Origin: Prochlorococcus marinus str. SB
Lineage (GTDB): Bacteria; Cyanobacteriota; Cyanobacteriia; PCC-6307; Cyanobiaceae
Assembly: GCF_000760115.1 (NCBI RefSeq)
Contig: NZ_JNAS01000001.1
Location: forward strand, 186,001-250,000
DNA: 64,000 nt
Direction of reading: 5' to 3'
The notes below the pieces were generated by a model. It was not told the origin of the DNA, did not search any database, and saw only the letters and a program-made list of their open reading frames with translations. Numbering within the stretch: the first letter of the stretch is position 1; each line of letters opens with the position of its first letter. The position numbers were made by a program, and so were the translations under genes. Of this stretch, positions 29,791 to 40,045 are shown in pieces.

Positions 29791-31014
29791 TTGAATGTGA
29801 TAAAAAAAATATATTCATTTTTCTTTATTGTTCTTATATTAGTAACATCTCCTTTCTTAATAAGATATTTACTAACAAAACAGAAAATAACTATTTTAAA
29901 TAGTATTTATTTTAATTTCCCGGGAATAATTAATAAAAACAAAATATGTCCTTCTTATGATGCTTTATTGAATCAAACGCTTGATGAATCTTTTAGTGTA
30001 TCAATTATTAATAATAAAGGGGAAATAATAAGTTCCTACAATGAGGATGTTCCAAGGTTGCCAGCATCTAACCAAAAATTATTCTCATCAGCTTATGTTT
30101 TAAGTAAATATAAATTAAATAATAATTTAAAAACTTCCTTATATAAAAATAAAAGCGATTATTATTTACACGGTCAAGGTGATCCAGATCTTAATTATGA
30201 ACATATAATCGAACTAATTTCAAATGTTAAAGAAAATAAAATTATTAACTTTAATATTGTAGAAATTGATTCAAAATTATATTGGCCTAATGGTTGGACA
30301 AATACTGATAAACTTTACGAATATGGATCTCCAATTACATCTCTTGCAATAGAAAGTAATCACAATAAATATTATGATATTTATGCATTAAAAAATTTTA
30401 TTAAAAATTATTTAAAAAATAAATTTCCAAATTCAAAAATAAATATAGATTTTTTTGATTCAGAGAAAACTTTTTATTTAAAAAATATTAAAGAGATAAA
30501 TAAAGTATATTCAACTCCAATTCTTTCATTATTAACTCTAACAAATTCTGAAAGCCATAATTTTACGGCTGAATCTCTTTTTAAAAATGCCTCAAATACA
30601 TGGAACGATAATAACTATATAAAATTGAAAAGATGGCTTGAAAATAAAGGCCTCCCAGCAACTAATGCATACTTTGCAGATGCTAGTGGATTGTCTCGAA
30701 AAAATAAAATTACATCAAAGTTAGTTGTATTGTTTTTAGATAAAATGAGATATTCTAATGATTTTAATGCTTATCAATCTACACTTTCAATTACGGGAGT
30801 GAGAGGAACGTTAGCTAAAAGATTTGTAAATAGTGAATTGTCTGGAAAGTTTTTTGGCAAAACTGGGACTCTTTCGAATGTCTTTGCATTATCTGGCTAT
30901 TTATATAAAAATGATAAGCCAATAATTATAAGCATTATCCAAAATTCTGATAAAATTGATAAAGAAAAAGCTTTTAATTTATTACGTGATCTTTATTACT
31001 TGAGATCCTGTTAA
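29791..31014 (+). CDS. dacB: D-alanyl-D-alanine carboxypeptidase/endopeptidase (PBP4, peptidase S13)
   Basis: A periplasmic peptidoglycan hydrolase. An N-terminal hydrophobic anchor or signal (about 8-27) precedes the catalytic fold. All three penicillin-binding motifs are there: SxxK as S93NQK96, SxN in TNSESHNFTAE, and KTG in FFGKTGTLSN. The 407-residue length is a bit short for PBP4, with a reduced inserted domain. The start is TTG at 29791 (GTG at 29797 is the alternative), 1 bp after the DUF1995 stop. Confidence 0.88.
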   Translation: MNVIKKIYSFFFIVLILVTSPFLIRYLLTKQKITILNSIYFNFPGIINKNKICPSYDALLNQTLDESFSVSIINNKGEIISSYNEDVPRLPASNQKLFSSAYVLSKYKLNNNLKTSLYKNKSDYYLHGQGDPDLNYEHIIELISNVKENKIINFNIVEIDSKLYWPNGWTNTDKLYEYGSPITSLAIESNHNKYYDIYALKNFIKNYLKNKFPNSKINIDFFDSEKTFYLKNIKEINKVYSTPILSLLTLTNSESHNFTAESLFKNASNTWNDNNYIKLKRWLENKGLPATNAYFADASGLSRKNKITSKLVVLFLDKMRYSNDFNAYQSTLSITGVRGTLAKRFVNSELSGKFFGKTGTLSNVFALSGYLYKNDKPIIISIIQNSDKIDKEKAFNLLRDLYYLRSC

Positions 31015-31021
31015 AAAAATA

Positions 31022-31495
31022 TTATTTAAAATAATCTTTTAAATCCTTCTCAACAGAGGGGGGTACCATGTGATTAATTTCACCACCAAATTTTGCAACT
31101 TCTTTTACTAAAGAACTACTAAGAAAACTATAATTTGTATTTGTCGATAAAAATATAGTTTCAATATCATTATTAAGTGATTTATTTGTATGAGCAATTT
31201 GTAGTTCATACTCAAAATCACTCATTGCTCTTAAGCCTCTAAGAATAAGATTAGCTTTTAGATCATTTGCACAATCAACAGTTAGACCAGAATAAGAAAT
31301 AACTTCAATATTAGGTAAATGAGAAAGAGAATTTTTTATTTGTATTATTCTTCTTTCAAGATTAAATGTTGGTGTTTTAGAGGTATTTTCTAAAACAGCA
31401 ACTACTAGATTGCCAAATATTTTTTCAGCCCTTTCTATTAAATCAAGATGCCCATTTGTTAAGGGATCAAATGTACCTGGATAAAGAATTTTCAT
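31022..31495 (-). CDS. coaD: Phosphopantetheine adenylyltransferase
   Basis: It adenylates 4'-phosphopantetheine in CoA synthesis. The nucleotidyltransferase motif is [19 protein letters not shown] with the T/HxGH-type site NGH, and [17 protein letters not shown] is the C-terminal ISSTxVRE equivalent. 157 residues, standard for the family. Convergent with dacB (7 bp between stops) across an A+T stem-like spacer. Confidence 0.96.
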   Translation of the reverse strand: MKILYPGTFDPLTNGHLDLIERAEKIFGNLVVAVLENTSKTPTFNLERRIIQIKNSLSHLPNIEVISYSGLTVDCANDLKANLILRGLRAMSDFEYELQIAHTNKSLNNDIETIFLSTNTNYSFLSSSLVKEVAKFGGEINHMVPPSVEKDLKDYFK

Positions 31496-31554
31496 GAATT
31501 TATTATGATCGAATAAGAAATTTAGTTAAAATAATATTATTAGTTAAATCAATT

Positions 31555-32043
31555 ATGACATTAAATCTAGAAGCAAAAAAAATCCTATTAAGAAAAATAC
31601 CTCACGGATTATTTATTTGTGGCGTTAGAGACGAGGATAAAAATGAAGTGAATGGATTTACTGCAAGTTGGGTGACTCAAGGTTCTTTCACCCCACCATT
31701 AGTTGTAATGGCTGTTAGAGCAGAGGGTTCTAGTCATGAAATTATAAAGTCAACCAATAAGTTCTCATTAAATGTGCTCAAAAGTGATCAAAAGGATCTA
31801 GCGGCTGTTTTCTTTAAACCTCAAAAAGCATTAGGAGGTAGATTTGAATCTGTTGAATTTAATTTAGGTGAGCTTGGATTGCCTATTTTAGTTGATAGTG
31901 TTGGTGGTGTTGAATGTAATGTTGTTGGAAGTGTTATGCATGGAGACCATACCGTTTTTGTAGGAGAGGTGCAATCTGCTTATCTAAATAATGATGTTGA
32001 CTCACTAAATTTATCTTCAACTGGCTGGAATTATGGAGGTTAA
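31555..32043 (+). CDS. Flavin reductase-like domain protein
   Basis: A 162-residue protein with the split-barrel flavin reductase fold: PHGLFICGVR at the N-terminus, NGFTASWVTQGSFTPPLVVMAV (abbreviated here: GFTASWVTQ, PPLVVMAV) as the FMN-binding strand, and HGDHTVFVGEV near the end. It probably binds FMN and reduces flavin or a partner protein. In cyanobacteria this domain also forms the C-terminus of flavodiiron proteins, but here it stands alone. It is 9 bp upstream of uvrC. Confidence 0.85.
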   Translation: MTLNLEAKKILLRKIPHGLFICGVRDEDKNEVNGFTASWVTQGSFTPPLVVMAVRAEGSSHEIIKSTNKFSLNVLKSDQKDLAAVFFKPQKALGGRFESVEFNLGELGLPILVDSVGGVECNVVGSVMHGDHTVFVGEVQSAYLNNDVDSLNLSSTGWNYGG

Positions 32044-32052
32044 CCACTATAA

Positions 32053-34011
32053 ATGAGTAATTCCTCTATCGAAAAAATAAATAACAAATATAATTTTAAA
32101 ATTGAATATAAATTAATTAATAATAAGGAGTTATTAAAATCAAGATTATCCGAAATTCCAAAATCATCTGGTTGTTATCTTTTTAAAGATATTGATAATA
32201 ACTTACTTTATATCGGTAAATCTAAAAAACTACGCAGTAGAGTAAGTAGTTATTTCAATAATTATTCAGATTTAACTCCCCGATTAAGTTTGATGGTTCG
32301 TCAAATAACTGAAATAGAAATAATAGTGACAGATAGCGAATATGAAGCATTAAATTTAGAGTCAAATTTAATTAAAACAAACAAACCATATTTTAATATT
32401 CTTTTAAAGGATGATAAGAAATATCCATATCTTTGTATAACTTGGAGTGAAAAATATCCTCGAATATTTATAACAAGAAGAAGAAGAAATAGAAATAATT
32501 TAGATAGATATTATGGACCTTATGTTGATGTCGGATTATTAAGGAGAACATTATTTACGATAAAAAAAATATTTCCACTTAGACAAAGACCAAGGCCAGT
32601 CTATAAAGATAGAACTTGTTTGAATTATTCAATAGGAAGATGTCCAGGTGTTTGCCAAGAAGTTATATCATCTGACGATTATAAAAAAATAATGAAACAA
32701 GTATCTATGATATTTCAGGGAAGAAATGATGACTTAGAAATATTTTTACAAAAAAAAATGCTGCAATTTTCAAATGATTTAGATTATGAGAATGCAGCAA
32801 AAATAAGAGACCAAATTTCAGGTTTAAAATTATTAACTGAATCACAAAAAATATCAATACCAGATTCTTCAATTAATAGAGATATCTTTGGAATAGTTTC
32901 AGAAAAAAATGTAGCTAGTATACAAATTTTCCAAATGAGATCAGGTAAGCTCATTGGGAGAATTGGCTATAGTCAAAAATTAAATAATGAAGATGAAAGT
33001 CTTATTTTACAAAAGATATTTGAAGAGCATTATATGAATGTTGAACCTGTAGAAATACCATCAGAAATTCTTATTCAATATAACCTTCCAAAACAAGCAA
33101 CCATAGAGGATTGGTTAACGGAGCTAAGAAAAAAGAAAGTAAAAATCCTAATCCCAAAAAGAAATAAAAAACATGAAACTGTAGAAATGGTTTTAAAAAA
33201 TGCGAAATTAGAATTAGATAGAATATTAAATGGGATACAAGATAATGAATCATCAATTGAGGATCTTGCCCAAATACTTGAATTAAGCGAACAACCTAAA
33301 AGAATTGAAGGCTATGATATAAGCCATATTCAAGGTAGTGACCCTGTAGCATCACAAGTCGTTTTTATTGATGGGGTTCCTTCTAAACAGCATTATAGGA
33401 AATATAAAATTAAAGATCCAAACGTTTTTATAGGACATAGTGATGATTTTGCTTCGATATATGAAGTAATACTAAGAAGGTTTAAAAAATGGTCAAGATT
33501 TAAAGAAAGCGGAGGGGATTTTTCAATATTAAATGATAAAACGAACAGTAAATTAGACAATGAACTTCTATCAGATTGGCCTGATTTAATAATGATTGAT
33601 GGAGGAAAAGGACAGTTAAATGCAGCTATTAAAGCATTAAAAGAATTAAATCTTGAGGAAGAAGTAACTATATGTTCATTGGCAAAAAAAAATGAAGAAA
33701 TATTTATTCCAGGATTTACTAAGTCTCTTGATACTGATGAAAATCAAAAAGGAGTTCTTCTACTAAGAAGGGTAAGAGATGAAGCACATAGATTTGCATT
33801 ATCTTTTCATAGAGACAAAAGATCTAAAAGAATGAATAGATCTCAATTGTCCCAAATCAGTGGATTAGGACCATCAAGAATAAGAGAATTGCTTGAGCAT
33901 TTCAAATCAATAGACGCGATAAGAATAGCTAGTAAGGAGGATTTATCAAAAGTTAAAGGACTTGGAAAAAATTCAGTTAATGATATATATGAATATTTTA
34001 ACGAGTTATAA
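32053..34011 (+). CDS. uvrC: Excinuclease ABC subunit C
   Basis: The dual-incision nuclease of nucleotide excision repair. Domains in order: GIY-YIG nuclease (about 35-115; GCYLFKDIDNNLLYIGKS), the UVR UvrB-binding motif (about 230-265; DLDYENAAKIRDQI), the RNase H-like endonuclease domain with EGYDISHIQGSDPVAS and MIDGGKGQLNAA, and tandem HhH (ISGLGPSRIRELLEHF; KVKGLGKNSVNDI). 652 residues, full length. Confidence 0.97.
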   Translation: MSNSSIEKINNKYNFKIEYKLINNKELLKSRLSEIPKSSGCYLFKDIDNNLLYIGKSKKLRSRVSSYFNNYSDLTPRLSLMVRQITEIEIIVTDSEYEALNLESNLIKTNKPYFNILLKDDKKYPYLCITWSEKYPRIFITRRRRNRNNLDRYYGPYVDVGLLRRTLFTIKKIFPLRQRPRPVYKDRTCLNYSIGRCPGVCQEVISSDDYKKIMKQVSMIFQGRNDDLEIFLQKKMLQFSNDLDYENAAKIRDQISGLKLLTESQKISIPDSSINRDIFGIVSEKNVASIQIFQMRSGKLIGRIGYSQKLNNEDESLILQKIFEEHYMNVEPVEIPSEILIQYNLPKQATIEDWLTELRKKKVKILIPKRNKKHETVEMVLKNAKLELDRILNGIQDNESSIEDLAQILELSEQPKRIEGYDISHIQGSDPVASQVVFIDGVPSKQHYRKYKIKDPNVFIGHSDDFASIYEVILRRFKKWSRFKESGGDFSILNDKTNSKLDNELLSDWPDLIMIDGGKGQLNAAIKALKELNLEEEVTICSLAKKNEEIFIPGFTKSLDTDENQKGVLLLRRVRDEAHRFALSFHRDKRSKRMNRSQLSQISGLGPSRIRELLEHFKSIDAIRIASKEDLSKVKGLGKNSVNDIYEYFNEL

Positions 34012-34099
34012 ATATTAATTAAATTTTGAAAAATAGATTTCTTGATATTGTTAAATATAACTATATTAAAAACATATATTTTTAAATTAATCTAGTAAT

Positions 34100-34666
34100 T
34101 TGGCAGCTGAAGCATATCTCTGGTTTAAATCACTTCACATTATTGGTGTAATCGTTTGGTTTGCGGGACTCTTTTATTTAGTAAGACTTTTTATATATCA
34201 TGAAGAATCTAAAAATATGGATAATGAATTAAAAATTGCCTTTAATAAACAATACACCTTGATGGAAAAAAGGCTGGCGAATATAATCACAACACCCGGG
34301 ATGATATTAGCTTTAAGTATGGCTATATGCATGGTTATTATGCAACCAAGTTGGTTAAGTGAGAAGTGGTTGCAAATTAAAATTTCTTTTGTTTTGGGAT
34401 TAGTAATTTATCATTCTTATTGTTATAAAATAATGTATTCATTACAAAATGGTACTTCAACCATTTCAGCAAAAAACCTTAGATTATTAAATGAATTGCC
34501 TACTTTATTATTATTTATAATTGTACTTTTAGTTATTTTTAAAAATAATTTTCCAACTAGTATTGCTACATGGAGCGTAGTTGGACTAATTATTTTCATG
34601 TTGGCTTCAATTCAATTATATGCAAAGATTAGAAAGAAAAATGAGAATTCATTAAGTAATGAATAG
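34100..34666 (+). CDS. hemJ: Protoporphyrinogen IX oxidase HemJ
   Basis: The 188-residue membrane protein has four or five helices. It shows the HemJ signature YLWFKSLHIIGVIVWFAGLFYLVRLF (abbreviated: LHIIGVIVWFAG; RLFIYHEES) and a second conserved region around RLANIITTPGMI. It oxidises protoporphyrinogen IX for haem and chlorophyll. Start is TTG at 34100. Its last codons overlap the PHP-domain gene by 8 bp. Confidence 0.9.
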   Translation: MAAEAYLWFKSLHIIGVIVWFAGLFYLVRLFIYHEESKNMDNELKIAFNKQYTLMEKRLANIITTPGMILALSMAICMVIMQPSWLSEKWLQIKISFVLGLVIYHSYCYKIMYSLQNGTSTISAKNLRLLNELPTLLLFIIVLLVIFKNNFPTSIATWSVVGLIIFMLASIQLYAKIRKKNENSLSNE

Positions 34667-35306
34667 GGAAGACTTAGTAAAATTAACTTCCAATATTAAT
34701 AAAAATAGTTGTCCTAATAATATTAATTTTCACTGTCATACAAAATTTAGTGATGGAAGTTTAGAACCATATGAACTTTTAGATCAAGCTTATAAAAATA
34801 ACTTGAAATTTTTATCAATAACCGATCATCATACAATTAAAGCTCATGAATATATAAAAAAAAATAATATACTCAAAAATTATCCTAAAGATTCCTTTAC
34901 ATTAATTTCGGGAATAGAAATTAATTGTTTGATTTTAGGATGTTTAGTACATGTAATTGGATTGGGAATAGATATAAAAAGTAAATACCTAAATCCCTAC
35001 ATCCTTGGAGAGTCTCCAATAGGTAATGATTTAAATATTAAATCAGTTATAAAAGCAATAAATTTAGCTGGTGGTTTATCATTTCTTGCACATCCAGCGA
35101 GATACAGGATTCCCTTTTATAAATTAATTCCAGAGGCAAAAATACAAGGTATTGATGGAATAGAGGTTTGGTACGATTATGAACTTAATGAAGTATGGAA
35201 TCCTAGTTTATTTGTATGTTCAGAAATAGATAAATTAGCAGATAAATATTCAATGCTAAAAACATGCGGAACAGATAGTCATGGACTTTCTCTATTAGGT
35301 AGATAA
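34659..35306 (+). CDS. PHP-domain metal-dependent phosphoesterase
   Basis: A 215-residue PHP protein. Metal ligands are in NFHCHTKFSDGSLEP, SITDHHTIKAHEY, GIEINC, LAHPARYR and CGTDSHGLS, the complete five-motif set. Closest in look to the YciV/RnaAM type (3',5'-nucleotide phosphatase or 5'-3' RNase), although shorter than the approx. 280-residue enterobacterial proteins. Some PHP enzymes are histidinol phosphatases, which is a less likely option. Its ATG overlaps hemJ. Confidence 0.87.
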   Translation: MNREDLVKLTSNINKNSCPNNINFHCHTKFSDGSLEPYELLDQAYKNNLKFLSITDHHTIKAHEYIKKNNILKNYPKDSFTLISGIEINCLILGCLVHVIGLGIDIKSKYLNPYILGESPIGNDLNIKSVIKAINLAGGLSFLAHPARYRIPFYKLIPEAKIQGIDGIEVWYDYELNEVWNPSLFVCSEIDKLADKYSMLKTCGTDSHGLSLLGR

Positions 35307-35307
35307 T

Positions 35308-38300
35308 TTAGAATTCATTTTTTTCAATTATTGAATCAGTATTAATAATTATGTTCTTTAAATTTTCAATGACATCTGATGAACAATTATTCCACATTTT
35401 TCTATTTACAATTTCAAGAAATCTTTGTGCAATATCTCTTAAAGCCCATGGATTATTCTCTAGAAAGAAATTCCTAAGATCCAGATCACATAACCATGAT
35501 TTATAAACTTCCTCATAACACCAATCTGAGACTACTTCAGTAGAAGCATCAAAAGCATATAAGTAATCTAGTGTAGCTGAAAATTCAAACGCTCCTTTAT
35601 AACCATTATCCTTCATTCCATTTATCCATTTAGGGTTAAGTATTCTTGATATAACAACTTTATTAATTTCATCTTGTAATTTTGAAATTTTGGATAATCC
35701 AAATTTTGATAAATCACCATGATACATTTCAGGAAATTTACCGCTCAATTTTTTTACTGCTGAAGATAAGCCACCCTGAAACTGATAATAATCATCAGAA
35801 TCTAAAATATCATGTTCCTTATTATCTTGGTTATGAACAACTAACTGAACATTTTTAAGAGCATTTTCTAATGATTTTTTATCATCTATAGGTTCAAGAT
35901 TATCACTGTAAATCCACTTACTCCAATTAAGAAAAGATTCTCCAAAATCATCAATATTTTCCCAATTAGAATTAGAAATTAGTTCTTGTAGTCCAGCTCC
36001 ATATGAACCTGGCGCTGAACCAAATATACGATTAATTGAATCACCATCCCTTGATGCCCCAGCAAGAGGGTTAAATTTATCATCCTCATTAAGATTAGAA
36101 ACAAGATTTATTGCTTTAGAAGTTAATTTAACTAACTGTGGAAATGCATCTCTAAACATTCCTGAAATCCTTAAAGTAACATCAACCCTTGGTCTTTCGA
36201 TAACAGATAAAGGAATGATTTCTAGATCTACTACTCTTCTTGAGGGCCCATCCCAAATAGGCTGTACTCCTAATAAATATAGTATTTGACAAATGTCTTC
36301 ACCACCATTTCTCATTGTGGATGTTGCCCATACAGATATTGCTATATTTTTTAAATCTTCTCCATTATCTTGTTTGTATAAATCAAGTATTTGTGAGGCG
36401 GATTGACAACCAACACTCCATGCTGATTCAGTTGGCAGTCCTCTCGAATCAACTGAAAAGAAATTTTTACCAGTGGGTAAAGCTTCAGTTTTACCTCTCG
36501 TAGGGGCTCCAGATGGACCACTTTTTACATATTGTCCATTTAACGAATTAATAAATGATAATTTCTCATTATATGAAGAATTAATGATTGGATATAGAAT
36601 CTCTTTTTTTAATAATAAAAAATACTTATTATGTTTTTTTTCATTAAAGAAATAGTCTATTATTTTCTGATTTTTATATTTCTCAAGATTTTTTATATTG
36701 GTATTCTTTTTGTAAAAAAACAAATATATTAAATACTTTGCTTGTTGTTCCAAAAAATCAATAGCCATCCTAAAGTTTAAAATGTTTTTGTTGGAAAAAG
36801 TCAATAATATTTTTTTATCCTTTTCACTTAACTTTTGATCATATATATTTGTCCAAGGATCCAAATCTAGTTTTAAATGTTTTGCTATATATTGAACAAT
36901 CCCAATTCTATTGGCATTTGGCACTCTAGCGACACACAAGAATAAATTTATTTCATTAATGTCATTCTGCCTATTACCAAAAATATGCAAACCTGTCCTA
37001 ATTTGAGATTCTTTAATTTTGCAAAGAAAAGAATCAATCTCTGCAATTTGATTATTTTTATTATTTAAAGTGATTTCGTTAAAATCTTTTTTAATTAATT
37101 CAAAAATGGATTTTTCTATAATTTCAATTCGATTAGAATTTAATAATTTTGCTTCAAAATATTCGTCTAAATAATTTTCTAATATTGAATATTTTCCATA
37201 TAATTCTGACCTATCCAAAGGAGGGGTTAAATGATCAATAATTGTTGCAGCAGTTCTTCTTTTAGCTTGGGATCCTTCCCCAGGATCATTTACGATAAAA
37301 GGATATATGTTTGGTATTGCTGGACAAATAATATTTGGAAAACATTTATTACTGAGACCTATAGATTTGCCAGGTAACCATTCAACAGTCCCATGTTTAC
37401 CAATATGGCAAATAGCATTTGCGTTAAAAACTTTTTCAATCCAAAAATATTGTGCTAAATATCTATGGGGAGGTGGAAGATCGGGAGAATGAATATCTCT
37501 ATCAGTGAAAGAGTCATAACCTCGTTGAGGTTGAATCAATAATGTTATTTTTCCAAATCTAATACCATTTATTGAGAAGCCTTCATTATCAAGATCGATC
37601 GCTTCTGATGGTTTGCCCCAACGGTTAACAATAATATTTTTTGGTTCAAGTTCTAAATAATTCCAATATTTTAAATATTCACTAAGTGGTAAGTAATCTA
37701 ATGGTTTATTATTTTGAGATTCAATATCATTAGTTCTAGTTTTTATAAGTATTGACATTAATTCCGAAGAATCTTGAGGATAATTACAAGATCCAAGATC
37801 ATAACCTTCTTCTTTTAACCAGTTAAGAATATTTATTATCGAAGATGGTGTATTAAGACCAACACCATTACCGATTCTTCCGTTCTTTACTGGATAATTA
37901 CTTATTATTAAACAAATTTTTTTTTCAAAATTATTAAGTTGTTGAAGTTTCACATAATTTGTTGCGAATTTTGATATCCATTTAATACCTACTTGATCAG
38001 CTTTGTAACTGGTTATTTCACTGTAGAGCGTATTTTTTTTTGAAATTATTTCTTTAAATGCTGAAGGACAGGTAGTAATCCTTCCATCAAATTCAGGAAT
38101 AATTATTTGCATCAATAAATCAGATGAATTCATTCCAATGGATGAATTTAACCAATTTTTTCTTGATCTATTTGAAGAGAGAAGCTGTAAAATTGGAATT
38201 TTAAGAGAAGTAAAAATATTTGTAGAATTTTCAATTAATTCGTTATTTTTGATTTGAGATGAAGAAAATGAAGTTGTGGTAATTATTAATTTAATATCTT

Positions 38301-39045
38301 CCTTTTTAAAAATTTCTATTAATTTCTTTTGAATAATATGATCTTTTAGTGTTGAAATAAATAACGTTTTAGGCGATAGTCCGCATCTTCGTAACTGCAA
38401 GTTAAGTTTTTCGTTTACTTCAATTTCATTAGCCAAAAAAAGTGATTTATAGGATATTATTCCAATCTTTTCTCCTTTTTCAATTTTCCAATCATATAAA
38501 TAAGGATCTGGATAAAAACTAATATTCAAAAACTCATCAGGAATTAATGTTTCATTTACCTTTAGATAATTTAAACAATTAAGAAATTTTCTATAATTCT
38601 CCATTCCTCCCGATCTTAGTAATCTAGAAATATTTAATGCAATATTTTTATCTATACTACTTATTTCACTTAAGGACACTTCCTGATCAACGGTACCTGA
38701 TAGGATTACTAACTTCCTTTTTTTATTGACTGCTTGCCAATTTAAAAGTTGTTCAATTCCATAGTTCCATGTACCTTTATCGCCAAAAATTCTTAGTATG
38801 ACAACTTTTGCATAATTAATTGTTTTTAATAAATAATTATCTATTTGAGCTGAGGAATTTAAATTAGAAATTTCTAAAGCTCTTATATTATTTTTTAATG
38901 AAGCAAATTCTTTTTCTAACAATAATTTTGATATGAGATTTAAATCAGCTTTTACACTTGTTATAAAAATAAAATCTGCCGCTGGTTGCTCAATTAAATC
39001 ATCATTATTCTTTTCATTTCCTGCTACATTTAATATCCTGTGCAT
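35308..39045 (-). CDS. cobN: Cobaltochelatase subunit CobN
   Basis: The 1245-residue large subunit inserts Co into hydrogenobyrinate diamide (aerobic-type route) or is used in a cyanobacterial B12 pathway. It belongs to the CobN/ChlH/BchH family: ICHIGKHGTVEWLPGKS and GEGSQAKRRTAATIIDHLTPP are seen in the middle, and NGGEDICQILYLLG with ISGMFRDAFPQLV near the C-terminus. ChlH is similar, but the sequence diverges in the way CobN does. ATG start at 39045. No other cobalamin gene is directly adjacent. Confidence 0.92.
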   Translation of the reverse strand: MHRILNVAGNEKNNDDLIEQPAADFIFITSVKADLNLISKLLLEKEFASLKNNIRALEISNLNSSAQIDNYLLKTINYAKVVILRIFGDKGTWNYGIEQLLNWQAVNKKRKLVILSGTVDQEVSLSEISSIDKNIALNISRLLRSGGMENYRKFLNCLNYLKVNETLIPDEFLNISFYPDPYLYDWKIEKGEKIGIISYKSLFLANEIEVNEKLNLQLRRCGLSPKTLFISTLKDHIIQKKLIEIFKKEDIKLIITTTSFSSSQIKNNELIENSTNIFTSLKIPILQLLSSNRSRKNWLNSSIGMNSSDLLMQIIIPEFDGRITTCPSAFKEIISKKNTLYSEITSYKADQVGIKWISKFATNYVKLQQLNNFEKKICLIISNYPVKNGRIGNGVGLNTPSSIINILNWLKEEGYDLGSCNYPQDSSELMSILIKTRTNDIESQNNKPLDYLPLSEYLKYWNYLELEPKNIIVNRWGKPSEAIDLDNEGFSINGIRFGKITLLIQPQRGYDSFTDRDIHSPDLPPPHRYLAQYFWIEKVFNANAICHIGKHGTVEWLPGKSIGLSNKCFPNIICPAIPNIYPFIVNDPGEGSQAKRRTAATIIDHLTPPLDRSELYGKYSILENYLDEYFEAKLLNSNRIEIIEKSIFELIKKDFNEITLNNKNNQIAEIDSFLCKIKESQIRTGLHIFGNRQNDINEINLFLCVARVPNANRIGIVQYIAKHLKLDLDPWTNIYDQKLSEKDKKILLTFSNKNILNFRMAIDFLEQQAKYLIYLFFYKKNTNIKNLEKYKNQKIIDYFFNEKKHNKYFLLLKKEILYPIINSSYNEKLSFINSLNGQYVKSGPSGAPTRGKTEALPTGKNFFSVDSRGLPTESAWSVGCQSASQILDLYKQDNGEDLKNIAISVWATSTMRNGGEDICQILYLLGVQPIWDGPSRRVVDLEIIPLSVIERPRVDVTLRISGMFRDAFPQLVKLTSKAINLVSNLNEDDKFNPLAGASRDGDSINRIFGSAPGSYGAGLQELISNSNWENIDDFGESFLNWSKWIYSDNLEPIDDKKSLENALKNVQLVVHNQDNKEHDILDSDDYYQFQGGLSSAVKKLSGKFPEMYHGDLSKFGLSKISKLQDEINKVVISRILNPKWINGMKDNGYKGAFEFSATLDYLYAFDASTEVVSDWCYEEVYKSWLCDLDLRNFFLENNPWALRDIAQRFLEIVNRKMWNNCSSDVIENLKNIIINTDSIIEKNEF

Positions 39046-39117
39046 TTTTATATATAAATAAGGTTTAGAATACGTAAGTAGGATAAAACAAGTTTACCTT
39101 AATTAAATAAATTGAAT

Positions 39118-40032
39118 ATGCATGAATTTCTTCCATACGCCTGGTTCGAAGGTAAATGTATTCCATTTAAAGAAGCAAAAATATCAATAGCTACTCATGC
39201 ACTACATTACGGTACTGCTGCATTTGGAGGAATGCGAGCGATACCTAACCCTACAAATAAAGAAGAATTCCTTTTATTTAGAACTGATAAACACATAAAA
39301 AGATTATCTCAAAGTGCAAAATTACTCTTAACTGATATATCTGAAGAATATATTTTTAAAGCCTTAGAGGAAGTTATAAAAAGAAATAAGCCACAAAAAC
39401 CTATTTATATTAGACCATTCGTATATACAAGCGATTTAGGTATAGCTCCAAGGTTACACAGTATTGAAACAGATTTCTTTATGTATTGTATTGAACTAGG
39501 AGATTATCTATCCCCAGATGGGGTTTCATGTAGAATGAGTAGTTGGACTAGACAAGAAGATAGATCTCTCCCATTGAGAGGAAAAATAAGTGGAGCTTAT
39601 ATTACTAGTTCATTAGCTAAAACAGAAGCTAGTTTATCGGGTTTTGATGAAGCCCTGCTATTAAATTCAAGTGGTAAGGTAAGCGAAGCTAGTGGTATGA
39701 ATTTATTTATTGTAAGGAATGGAGACTTAATCACTCCTGGTGTTGATCAAGATATCCTTGAGGGTATTACTAGAGCTAGTGTAATTGAATTAGCAAAATC
39801 ATTTGGAATAAATGTAATTGAAAGGCCTGTTGATAAAACAGAATTATTAATAGCAGATGAAGTTTTTCTAACTGGTACAGCAGCAAAAATTACACCAGTT
39901 AAAAAAATTGAATCAAGTGAATTAAATGGTGAAAGACCAATAATGAATAAATTAAAAAGTAAGCTTATAGAAATAACAGAAGGTCGTTCTCAAGACTATG
40001 ATAATTGGGTAACAAGAATTTCTATAAAATAA
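39118..40032 (+). CDS. ilvE: Branched-chain amino acid aminotransferase
   Basis: A fold-type IV PLP transaminase for Val, Leu and Ile. PYAWFEGKCIPF opens the domain, ALHYGTAAFGGMRA is the substrate loop, the PLP-lysine segment is PLRGKISGAYITSS, and EASGMNLFIV plus GITRASVIELA complete the signature. ATG at 39118 is preferred over the TTG six bases upstream. 304 residues. It is 13 bp upstream of metH. Confidence 0.95.
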   Translation: MHEFLPYAWFEGKCIPFKEAKISIATHALHYGTAAFGGMRAIPNPTNKEEFLLFRTDKHIKRLSQSAKLLLTDISEEYIFKALEEVIKRNKPQKPIYIRPFVYTSDLGIAPRLHSIETDFFMYCIELGDYLSPDGVSCRMSSWTRQEDRSLPLRGKISGAYITSSLAKTEASLSGFDEALLLNSSGKVSEASGMNLFIVRNGDLITPGVDQDILEGITRASVIELAKSFGINVIERPVDKTELLIADEVFLTGTAAKITPVKKIESSELNGERPIMNKLKSKLIEITEGRSQDYDNWVTRISIK

Positions 40033-40045
40033 TTTTCACCTAAAA

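Noticed and set aside
38990-40045. Possible cobalamin riboswitch near cobN or metH
   Set aside because: The gaps before cobN (72 bp shared with ilvE) and before metH (13 bp) are too short, and no B12-box-like sequence is seen.
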